Shown: in pieces, positions 9,011 to 15,688 of the stretch | How positions within the stretch are numbered: position 1 is the stretch's first letter | Layout of the letters: each line of letters begins with the position of its first letter | NCBI GenBank assembly: GCA_003167015.1 | Contig: PMUF01000608.1 | Coordinates: 1 to 18,576 of the forward strand | Direction: 5' to 3' | From: Chitinophagaceae bacterium | GTDB lineage: Bacteria; Bacteroidota; Bacteroidia; Chitinophagales; Chitinophagaceae | DNA: 18,576 bases | Position numbers and translations under genes: made by a program | The notes under the pieces: model-generated | The model's input: only the letters and a program-made list of their open reading frames with translations | What the model was told of the DNA's origin: nothing | Databases searched by the model: none

Positions 9011-10072
9011 ATGCATCTATTTCTGTACCGCAGGACTGTCCTGTCGCTGGCAGTCCTGCTAATCATTCCTGCGGCATTTGCGCAGGTACGTCTGCCACAA
9101 CTGATAAGCGACGGCATGATCCTGCAACGTGATGTACCGGTCAATGTCTGGGGCTGGGCCACTCCTGCCGAAAAGATAGCCGTCGTATTCAATGGCAAGA
9201 GGTATACGGCTGTCGCCCGGCCGAACAGCGTCTGGCAGATCAGGCTTGACGCAACGAAAGCGGGTGGCCCTTATACCATGGACATCCGTGGTGTCAACCA
9301 TATCACGTTGAAGGATATCCTGGTAGGGGATGTCTGGCTTTGCTCAGGGCAGTCCAATATGGTACACCAGATGAAATTGCATGGCGTACGTTATGCGGAC
9401 GAGATCGCTGACGCGCATTATCCTGAAATAAGGCAATTCTGGGTGCCGACCCTGACGAACCTGCAAGGCCCGCAAGGCGATTTAACGGCAGGTCATTGGA
9501 AGTCCGCCAATCCGCAAGACGTGCTGGAATTTTCGGCGGTAGCGTATTTTTTTGCCAAGAACCTGTATAAGAAATACCATATTCCGATCGGTATCATTAA
9601 TTCGAGCGTCGGCGGGACGCCTATCGAGGCATGGACGAGCGAAGAAGGCCTTAACCATTTCCCTGCTATAATAAAGACGATTGAGAAGAATAAGGATACG
9701 GCCTATATCAATGGCTTTAGCCGGAGAGCGGCTGCGGCGATGTCCAATCTGCCGAAGTCTAATGATAAAGGACTTGCGGGTCCTATTCCCTGGTACAGTC
9801 CGACCTATACTCCTGCGGGATGGCGGCAAATCGGTATCCCCGGTTACTGGGAAGACCAGGGGCTGAGAAATCTTGACGGGGTAGTGTGGTACAGGAGGGA
9901 AATCGATGTGCCGGCATCCATGGCCGGCCAACCTGCAAAGGTTTTTCTCGGCAGGATCGTCAATGCCGATGTTTTGTACATCAACGGCAAAGAAGTGGGT
10001 AATACCACGTATGAATACCCGCAAAGAAGGTACACTATTCCCGCTGAGCTGCTGAAACCGGGAAAAAACTAA
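9011..10072 (+). CDS. N-terminal fragment of CE20-type acetylesterase, ends at premature TAA
   Basis: As written this is a 353-residue product: signal peptide, the N-terminal beta domain (VRLPQLISDGMILQRDVPV), the nucleophile block GDVWLCSGQSNM with Ser115 as the candidate catalytic serine, and most of the inserted GH2-like beta-sandwich (WYRREIDVPASMAGQPAKVF). It stops before the GEAN and WNDVHP blocks that the SASA-type esterase fold needs, so alone it should be inactive. Sequence is roughly half identical by eye to residues 1-354 of the paralog at 12308. It follows susD after 23 nt. The family is often annotated as sialate O-acetylesterase; in xylan loci it is more likely to deacetylate the hemicellulose itself. 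Confidence 0.7.
   Translation: MHLFLYRRTVLSLAVLLIIPAAFAQVRLPQLISDGMILQRDVPVNVWGWATPAEKIAVVFNGKRYTAVARPNSVWQIRLDATKAGGPYTMDIRGVNHITLKDILVGDVWLCSGQSNMVHQMKLHGVRYADEIADAHYPEIRQFWVPTLTNLQGPQGDLTAGHWKSANPQDVLEFSAVAYFFAKNLYKKYHIPIGIINSSVGGTPIEAWTSEEGLNHFPAIIKTIEKNKDTAYINGFSRRAAAAMSNLPKSNDKGLAGPIPWYSPTYTPAGWRQIGIPGYWEDQGLRNLDGVVWYRREIDVPASMAGQPAKVFLGRIVNADVLYINGKEVGNTTYEYPQRRYTIPAELLKPGKN
10070..10072 (+). other. In-frame premature stop codon (TAA) in esterase fusion gene
   Basis: TAA follows PGKN and is followed in the same frame by FVVRV. The aligned codon of the downstream paralog is ACG (Thr355). No insertion or deletion is needed to explain it; one substitution from TTA, TCA, CAA, AAA, GAA, TAC or TAT would suffice. 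The next base is T, a strong termination context, so programmed readthrough seems unlikely. Confidence 0.85.
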
Positions 10073-10075
10073 TTT

Positions 10076-12271
10076 GTGGTCCGTGTCACGAACAGTTTCG
10101 GGAAAGGCGGCTTCGTTCCTGACAAACCTTATTGCCTGATCGCCGGGAATGATACCGTCGATCTGAAAGGTTACTGGGAATATAAAGTGGGGGAAGTATT
10201 CGTGCCCCGCACGAGAGCCGGCAGTGGCGGTTTCGGGTTCTCCGCTCAGAACGCGCCTACGGCTTTGTATAATGCCATGATTGCGCCGCTTATCCGTTAC
10301 GCCATAAAAGGGTTTGTCTGGTATCAGGGGGAAGCCAATGCAAATAAGGCTGCCGAATATGCAAAACTGCAACCGGCGATGATCGCCGACTGGCGCAGCA
10401 AATGGAAAGAAGGAGATATCCCGTTCTTATATGTGCAGCTCCCGGGCTTTGGTGATTATGATTATCTGCCGGCCGAAAGTAGTTGGGCGGAATTGAGGGA
10501 GGCACAACTGCAATCCTTATCTGTTCCTAATACAGGCATGGCCGTAGGTATCGATTTGGGAGAATGGAATGACGTCCATCCCGACAGGAAAGCGCCGGTG
10601 GGCGACCGCCTGGCATTGGCCGCGGAAAGAATTGCCTACGGTGATAGTGTCGTTTACTCGGGGCCTATATACCAGTCGTCGGCCATTTCAGGTAATAAAA
10701 TACTTATCTCATTCGACCATACGGGCAGCGGTTTAATCACTGAGGATGGAGGGGAGCTGCAGGAGTTCGCCATCGCCGGAGCCGACAAAAAATTTGTTTG
10801 GGCTAATGCAAAGCCCGAAGGCGATAAAGTGATCGTGTGGAGCGATGAAATAAAGGACCCGATGTATGTGAGATATGCGTGGGCGGATAATCCGGTCAAT
10901 CCCAATCTATATAATAAGGAAGGGTTACCGGCATCGCCTTTCAGGACCGACCCGGACAGCGTGGGGCAGCAGCCATCTGCCAACACCGGGGCATACCCGC
11001 CTCCCGTCAATTTTACGGCGGAGCAGGACCATGATAATATGATGAAGCAGTTGGGCATCAAAGCTCTGAGGCCGGGTCCCAGCGGCGATGCAAAGGCGCC
11101 TGACCATGCCAACTACGACACTGCGCTGGCCAATCCTTACCCGGACCTTCCGGATGTATTGACATTGAAGAATGGCGAGAAGGTCACTACCGCGGATATG
11201 TGGTGGAAACGGCGGCGGCCCGAGATCGTCGAAGACTTCGAGCGGGAGGTGTATGGGAGAGTGCCCGCCGGAGCGCCGAAGGTGACCTGGACCGTTGCGA
11301 TGACCGACCAGGAATTCGTCGGTTCAATACCGGTGATCACCAGGGAAGTGATCGGTCATGTGGACAACAGTGTCTATCCGCTGATCGACGTCAATATAAA
11401 AGTGACGCTGGTGCTGCCTGCGGATGTGAAAGCGCCCGTGCCTATACTGATGATGTTTGGACAGGCTGCGCCATTTGGCACCGCCGGACAGCTGATTGCC
11501 GATGGCTGGGGATATGTGATGATCGATCCTGCCAGCATACAGGCGGACAACGGCGCGGGCCTTACCCGGGGCATCATCGGCCTGGTGAACAAAGGGCAGC
11601 CGCGCAAGCCGGATGACTGGGGGGCGTTGCGTGCCTGGGCCTGGGGAGCTGCCAGGGCGCTGGACTATCTGGAAGCCAGCGAACCACAGGTCGATGCCCG
11701 GCATGTGGGTATTGAAGGTGTATCGAGGTATGGAAAAGCGGCGTTGGTCACCCTGGCTTTCGAGCCTCGATTTGCCATGGGGTTGATCGGATCTTCCGGC
11801 GAAGGGGGCGCCAAGCTGCACCGGCGCAACTGGGGAGAGGCGGTTGAAAGCCTTACCGGCGGGGAATATTATTGGATGGCGGGGAACTTCGTCAAATATG
11901 GCGCTTCCGATGCCGTATTCGGGGTGAAGACTGCCAAAGACCTGCCTGTAGACTCCCACGAGTTGATTGCCTTGTGCGCACCGCGGCTGACCTTTATCAG
12001 TTATGGCATCCCCGGGCAGGGTGATGCCCGATGGCTGGACCACCAGGGCAGCTATATGGCGGCTGTGGCTGCGGGGCCTGTCTTCAGGTTACTGGGCGCG
12101 AAAGATCTGGGGGTATCCGCCGATTACCGGACTGAGAAAATGCCGCCGGTGAACGTTGGTCTCCTCGACGGTGAGTTAGCGTGGCGCCAGCATGACGGGG
12201 GGCATACCGATGCGCCAAATGTTAAATATTTCATACAATGGGCTGACAAATTCATGAGAAAGATAAATTAG
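10076..12271 (+). CDS. C-terminal remainder of the CE20-type esterase plus complete CE15 glucuronoyl esterase
   Basis: This frame directly continues the preceding fragment. The GTG at 10076 is only the first possible start after the TAA and would lie inside a domain with no signal peptide, so independent translation is doubtful. In full-length numbering the esterase part holds VWYQGEAN (Glu441; the usual GESN reads GEAN) and LGEWNDVHP (Asp521, His523), and ends near NKEGLPASPF. After a short linker the CE15 part begins around QLGIKALRPGPSG. It carries the family nucleophile motif GVSRYGK (Ser905; bacterial Val in place of the fungal Cys), SSGEGGAKLHRRNWGE (acid candidate Glu931) and HDGGHTDAPN (His1065). 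CE15 enzymes cleave the ester between 4-O-methylglucuronate side chains of xylan and lignin alcohols. If the stop is real, the CE15 domain would not be secreted. Confidence 0.72.
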   Translation: MVRVTNSFGKGGFVPDKPYCLIAGNDTVDLKGYWEYKVGEVFVPRTRAGSGGFGFSAQNAPTALYNAMIAPLIRYAIKGFVWYQGEANANKAAEYAKLQPAMIADWRSKWKEGDIPFLYVQLPGFGDYDYLPAESSWAELREAQLQSLSVPNTGMAVGIDLGEWNDVHPDRKAPVGDRLALAAERIAYGDSVVYSGPIYQSSAISGNKILISFDHTGSGLITEDGGELQEFAIAGADKKFVWANAKPEGDKVIVWSDEIKDPMYVRYAWADNPVNPNLYNKEGLPASPFRTDPDSVGQQPSANTGAYPPPVNFTAEQDHDNMMKQLGIKALRPGPSGDAKAPDHANYDTALANPYPDLPDVLTLKNGEKVTTADMWWKRRRPEIVEDFEREVYGRVPAGAPKVTWTVAMTDQEFVGSIPVITREVIGHVDNSVYPLIDVNIKVTLVLPADVKAPVPILMMFGQAAPFGTAGQLIADGWGYVMIDPASIQADNGAGLTRGIIGLVNKGQPRKPDDWGALRAWAWGAARALDYLEASEPQVDARHVGIEGVSRYGKAALVTLAFEPRFAMGLIGSSGEGGAKLHRRNWGEAVESLTGGEYYWMAGNFVKYGASDAVFGVKTAKDLPVDSHELIALCAPRLTFISYGIPGQGDARWLDHQGSYMAAVAAGPVFRLLGAKDLGVSADYRTEKMPPVNVGLLDGELAWRQHDGGHTDAPNVKYFIQWADKFMRKIN

Positions 12272-12307
12272 GCCGAAAAACCGATATTGCGGAATAAACG
12301 GGTTTTC

Positions 12308-14266
12308 ATGAGCACACAAAGGCTAGCCTATTTTTTGTCTATCGGATTATTTTTTGCGCAGGGTATCATGGCGCAGGTGAGGATACCGCGGCTGGTGAGT
12401 GAGGGTATGGTCCTTCAGCGGGGCGTGCCCATCCGGATCTGGGGATGGGCCGGAATAGGGGAGGATGTCACCGTCAGCTTTGACGGTACGACTGCCAAGA
12501 CCCAGGCCACTTCGGATGGCCACTGGTCGGTGCTGCTGGACCCCCGGAAGCCCGGCGGCCCTTACAATATGGAGATTGACGGGATCAATCATATCGAGAT
12601 CAGGAATGTCATGGTAGGAGATGTTTGGGTATGTTCGGGGCAGTCCAATATGGAACTGACGATGGAGCGGGTCAAGGAGAAATATGCCGATATCATTGCA
12701 CATTCCGAGAATAAGGAAATCCGGCAATTCCTGATCCCGCTGCGATATGATTTCCAGGGTCCTCATGACAATGTGCCTGTCGGGAAATGGGAGGCTGCCA
12801 ATCCAACTTCCGTGCTGTCGTTTTCTGCGGTAGCGTACTTTTTTGCCCTGGAAGTGTATAAGCAGTATCATGTGCCCGTCGGGCTGATCAACAATGCAGT
12901 AGGCGGATCGCCGGCCGAGGCCTGGCTGAGTGCGGATGCGCTGAAGGAATTTCCGGAAGAGGAGGCAACGGAAGTCAAATTTGCCAATGATGCTTATCGC
13001 GACAGCATAGCGGCTGCCGACAAAGCCGGTGCTGCGAAATGGTACACCGCGATATGGAACGAGGATAAAGGTTTGCATGAGGAGAAGCCCTGGTATGATC
13101 CCTCCTATGATGCGTCCGGGTGGGAGTCGATGACCGTGCCTGGTTTATGGGCTGACCAGGGTGGTCCTAAAGAGAATGGCGTCGTCTGGTTCAGGAAAGA
13201 GATCGACGTACCGGCAGCGATGGCCGGTCAGCCGGCGAAGTTGCGGCTAGGCACCATCGTGGACCAGGACAGTGTATATGTGAACGGCCAATTTGCCGGA
13301 ACGACTCCCTACAAATATCCGCCCCGGCGCTATGATCTGCCGGCCGGGATGCTCCGGCCGGGAAAGAACACGATTGTCGTGAGGGTCATCAACAGTTATG
13401 GCGGCGGAGGGTTTGTCACAGATCTGCCGTACAAGCTGACGGGCGGTGGTGACACGATCGATCTTAAAGGCAGCTGGAAATACAAGGTAGGCATGACGCA
13501 GGGTCCGCTGGCGGTACCCACCTTTTTCCAATGGCAGCCCGGCGCCCTCTATAATACAATGCTGGCGCCGCTGGCTAATTATACCGTCAAGGGTATTTTA
13601 TGGTACCAGGGAGAGTCGAATACTTCACGTGCCGAGGAATACCGGCGGTTGATGCCGGCCTTGATCTTTGACTGGCGCCGTACGTGGCGGCAGGTCCAAC
13701 TGCCTTTTGTCTATGTCCAGCTGCCGAATTTTGGACCTGTGCAGGATCAGCCGCGCGAAAGCCAGTGGGCGGAGTTGCGGGAGGCGCAGCGGCATACGTT
13801 GAGTCAACCCCAGACTGCCATGGCTGTCACTATAGACCTTGGCGAATGGAACGATCTTCATCCTTCGGATAAAGAGGATGTGGCGAAGCGATTATTTTTG
13901 GCAGCCGAACATATTGCTTACGATAAGGCTAATATTATTTATTCGGGTCCTTTGTTCCACTCCATTCGTATCAGGCATGGCAAGGCGCATCTCAGTTTCG
14001 ATGAGGCGGCGAACGGGCTGATCGTAAAAGGGGGTGGCGAACTGCATGGCTTTGCGATTGCCGGCCCCGACATGCATTTTGTATGGGCGCAAGCGGTGAT
14101 CGAGGGCAAGACGGTTGTTGTATCAAGCGATAAGGTGCCTCATCCGATAGCGGTGCGGTATGCCTGGGCTGACAACCCCGTGGGGGCCAATCTCTACAAC
14201 CGGGATATCCTCTTTAATGAGGGGTTGCCGGCTTCGCCTTTCGAAGCGGTGAAGTTACCAAAGTGA
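12308..14266 (+). CDS. Sialate-O-acetylesterase-like esterase (CE20-type architecture), intact
   Basis: A 652-residue exported esterase. The signal peptide is at about 1-22 (FLSIGLFFAQGIMAQ). An N-terminal beta domain (RLVSEGMVLQRGVPIRIWGW) leads into the SGNH/SASA core with Ser113 in GDVWVCSGQSNM. A GH2-like beta-sandwich is inserted at about 255-365 (WFRKEIDVPAAMAGQPA). The core resumes with Glu436 in GILWYQGESN and the Asp516/His518 pair in LGEWNDLHP. This serine esterase layout with an inserted jelly-roll matches CE20-type enzymes known to deacetylate hemicellulose; the common database name refers to sialic acid, which makes little sense here. It follows the CE15 stop by 36 nt. ATG 12308 was chosen over an upstream TTG (12287) because it places the signal peptide at the very N-terminus. 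It is paralogous to the interrupted gene before it, apparently a tandem duplication, and lacks the CE15 tail. Confidence 0.9.
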   Translation: MSTQRLAYFLSIGLFFAQGIMAQVRIPRLVSEGMVLQRGVPIRIWGWAGIGEDVTVSFDGTTAKTQATSDGHWSVLLDPRKPGGPYNMEIDGINHIEIRNVMVGDVWVCSGQSNMELTMERVKEKYADIIAHSENKEIRQFLIPLRYDFQGPHDNVPVGKWEAANPTSVLSFSAVAYFFALEVYKQYHVPVGLINNAVGGSPAEAWLSADALKEFPEEEATEVKFANDAYRDSIAAADKAGAAKWYTAIWNEDKGLHEEKPWYDPSYDASGWESMTVPGLWADQGGPKENGVVWFRKEIDVPAAMAGQPAKLRLGTIVDQDSVYVNGQFAGTTPYKYPPRRYDLPAGMLRPGKNTIVVRVINSYGGGGFVTDLPYKLTGGGDTIDLKGSWKYKVGMTQGPLAVPTFFQWQPGALYNTMLAPLANYTVKGILWYQGESNTSRAEEYRRLMPALIFDWRRTWRQVQLPFVYVQLPNFGPVQDQPRESQWAELREAQRHTLSQPQTAMAVTIDLGEWNDLHPSDKEDVAKRLFLAAEHIAYDKANIIYSGPLFHSIRIRHGKAHLSFDEAANGLIVKGGGELHGFAIAGPDMHFVWAQAVIEGKTVVVSSDKVPHPIAVRYAWADNPVGANLYNRDILFNEGLPASPFEAVKLPK

Positions 14267-14273
14267 TTTTCGA

Positions 14274-15560
14274 TCAGTTCTGCGCCGGATTGTTCATTGT
14301 CCCTATAAACAGGATGTCACCCGTCTGTTTTTCAGCGATAAAATACAGGTAGGGATGGTCTATCGTGACCACGGGGATCACCGGCTGACTGCCGGCGACT
14401 TCGGTTACCACGGTTATGGAGGTGGCTGCGGCTGCCACGGTGCCCGTTTCGGAGACGTCTATGTAGGCCTTATGGGCTGCCTGGGAGATGTATGTCGGCG
14501 TTGAAAACATTGCCGAGAAATCCGCCCCCGGACCGAAGGCGATCCCCATGCCCAGGGAGGTCAGGCCTGGCAACAAGTTAGGGATGAAGTAGGAGGTTTG
14601 CCATTTGGGGAGGTACAGGCTGATCGTCTGGCTGTCCAGGTGCGACAAACTCGCGGCCCAGGTGGAACTGTTGAAGGACGTGGCGAAACTGCCCAGGGAT
14701 ACTTGCTGATTGGCGGGCATTACCACATACATATCAAAGCTATTTCCGGAGCCATATGGTAATTCCAGCAGGGTATAGGCGGGGTCCTGGTACGAACGCA
14801 GGGTCACCTGCTGATTCATGAACGGGACGCTTGTGGTAGTGCCGTTGGACAGATAGAAAGTATTGTTGCGGGTGTCGGCCGGATTAAAAGCGTACTGCCA
14901 GGCACCGTTGAAATAGATGGCGTTGATGAGCACCATGGCGTCAGCAGGGCTGAGGCTGCTAAGGAGATTAGTGATCTTATTATCCGTTTTGGCGGCGACC
15001 CAGGAATTGATGGTAGTGAGCGATGCAGGACTGGAAAAATTCAGCGGTTGGATATAGCCGTTGTAATCTTCGGTCATGGAGTTCAGGAAACCCGGTACAG
15101 GCTGAGGCCCCGTTTGCTGGTACCACAGTGAGTTGGCAACCGACAAGGTGACTTTGCTGTCCTCAGAAGGCAGTTGTTTAATCAGGGCCGCGCTGACGGC
15201 GTTCAATTCGGTGGTGGAGATACCTTCGAGGGCCAGTGTCTTTGCTATAGAGTCACTGGTGGCGCCGGCGGAGCCGTTATACACCATGCTCAGAGCCATA
15301 TAAATACTAAAAGGAGAGATGAGTTTGTTGTTCGAGGCAGTGTCCTGCTGCAGCAAGCTGCCAAAGAAATTGAGCGCGAACTGATTGCCGGCTGTGATAA
15401 TGGCCGGGCTGCCGGCGGGAAGATCCAATGTCTTGCTGGTACCGGGTGACTGAACGCTCTTATGGCAGGAAGTCATGATCATGATGAGCGGCAGACAAAC
15501 TATAAGGCATAAGCGAATTAGTCCGGCGGATAAGGTCCGGTTCAATGGTAATGGATGCAT
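14274..15560 (-). CDS. Serpin (serine protease inhibitor), predicted lipoprotein
   Basis: A 428-residue serpin. A hydrophobic leader ends in MTSC with Cys32, so it is probably a lipid-anchored envelope or surface protein. The serpin core runs from about 50 to 428 with classical blocks: NKLISPFSIYMALSMVYNGS (79-98), VLINAIYFNGAWQYAF (210-225), and the closing DHPYLYFIAEKQTGDILFIG (401-420). The reactive-centre hinge ETGTVAAAAT (371-380) has the Gly-Thr and small-residue run typical of inhibitory serpins, which trap serine or cysteine proteases irreversibly. By counting from the hinge, P1 would be near Glu387, but the loop seems about five residues longer than in alpha-1-antitrypsin, so the scissile bond is uncertain. 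It converges on the esterase (7 nt between stops) and diverges from GH3 across an operator copy. ATG 15560 was preferred to a TTG at 15608. A protective role for the PUL enzymes is inference. Confidence 0.95.
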   Translation of the reverse strand: MHPLPLNRTLSAGLIRLCLIVCLPLIMIMTSCHKSVQSPGTSKTLDLPAGSPAIITAGNQFALNFFGSLLQQDTASNNKLISPFSIYMALSMVYNGSAGATSDSIAKTLALEGISTTELNAVSAALIKQLPSEDSKVTLSVANSLWYQQTGPQPVPGFLNSMTEDYNGYIQPLNFSSPASLTTINSWVAAKTDNKITNLLSSLSPADAMVLINAIYFNGAWQYAFNPADTRNNTFYLSNGTTTSVPFMNQQVTLRSYQDPAYTLLELPYGSGNSFDMYVVMPANQQVSLGSFATSFNSSTWAASLSHLDSQTISLYLPKWQTSYFIPNLLPGLTSLGMGIAFGPGADFSAMFSTPTYISQAAHKAYIDVSETGTVAAAATSITVVTEVAGSQPVIPVVTIDHPYLYFIAEKQTGDILFIGTMNNPAQN

Positions 15561-15624
15561 GGGATAATTTTTGAGAGGTTGACAAAGCGATGACGTCAAT
15601 CGTTGCAAAAGGGTTGAAAATTTA

Positions 15625-15646
15625 AAATTGTAATCGATTACATTTT
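15625..15646. promoter_or_regulatory. Palindromic operator, copy 2 (likely LacI-family site)
   Basis: The core TGTAATCGATTACA (15629-15642) is a perfect 14-bp palindrome with central CG, again bordered by an A-rich left and TTTT right flank. Over 22 bp it matches the copy at 3551-3572 at 20 positions. Two such sites before two transcription units of one locus, with a LacI-type gene present, make a shared regulator very likely. Confidence 0.85.
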
Positions 15647-15659
15647 AGCCCTTTTTGGC

Positions 15660-15667
15660 TACATTCG
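15660..15667 (+). promoter_or_regulatory. Candidate -7 promoter element for GH3-uxuA
   Basis: TACATTCG matches TAnnTTTG with one mismatch, the same third-T-to-C change as the element before susC. It starts 31 nt after the first base of the operator core, against 32 nt at susC. Transcription would begin near 15672-15675, giving a very short leader and favouring translation from the ATG at 15689. Confidence 0.4.
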
Positions 15668-15688
15668 TTGGTATAAATGGATGCATAT

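Larger units (their letters stand above)
9011..12271 (+). pseudogene. CE20-type acetylesterase fused to CE15 glucuronoyl esterase, interrupted by one in-frame TAA
   Basis: A single reading frame of 1086 codons plus stop is broken only by TAA at 10070-10072 (codon 354); the same frame continues at once on the other side with no loss of homology. In the intact paralog downstream the same place reads PGKNTIVVRV; here it is PGKN, stop, FVVRV. Residues 1-24 form a signal peptide (LAVLLIIPAAFAQ). About 25-645 form a sialate-O-acetylesterase-like module with an inserted beta-sandwich. About 665-1086 form a CE15 module. The ATG at 9011 was chosen over a TTG at 8984 that overlaps the susD stop, because it starts the signal peptide directly. 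It may be a recent nonsense allele, a sequencing error, or a split gene. Both halves keep their catalytic motifs and show no other damage, which argues against long decay. Confidence 0.75.
15561..15688. promoter_or_regulatory. Divergent region between serpin and GH3 genes
   Basis: This short divergent gap separates the serpin and GH3 starts. It contains the perfect operator palindrome at 15629-15642, an A/T-rich tract and a promoter-like TACATTCG facing GH3. The serpin start is 68 nt from the operator, so the site could influence both genes. No promoter element at the same spacing was found on the serpin side, only a loose TAAATTTT nearer the operator, so joint control is uncertain. Confidence 0.55.

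Noticed and set aside
11324..12043. A 239-codon minus-strand frame opposite the CE15 module
   Set aside because: Antisense to a domain with clear CE15 motifs; the translation is Arg/Pro/His-rich and matches no family I know.
10076..12271. Reading the part after the TAA as a separate, naturally starting CE15 gene
   Set aside because: The only nearby start (GTG) is inside the inserted beta-sandwich of the first esterase, there is no signal peptide, and about 290 codons of the upstream domain come before the CE15 part.
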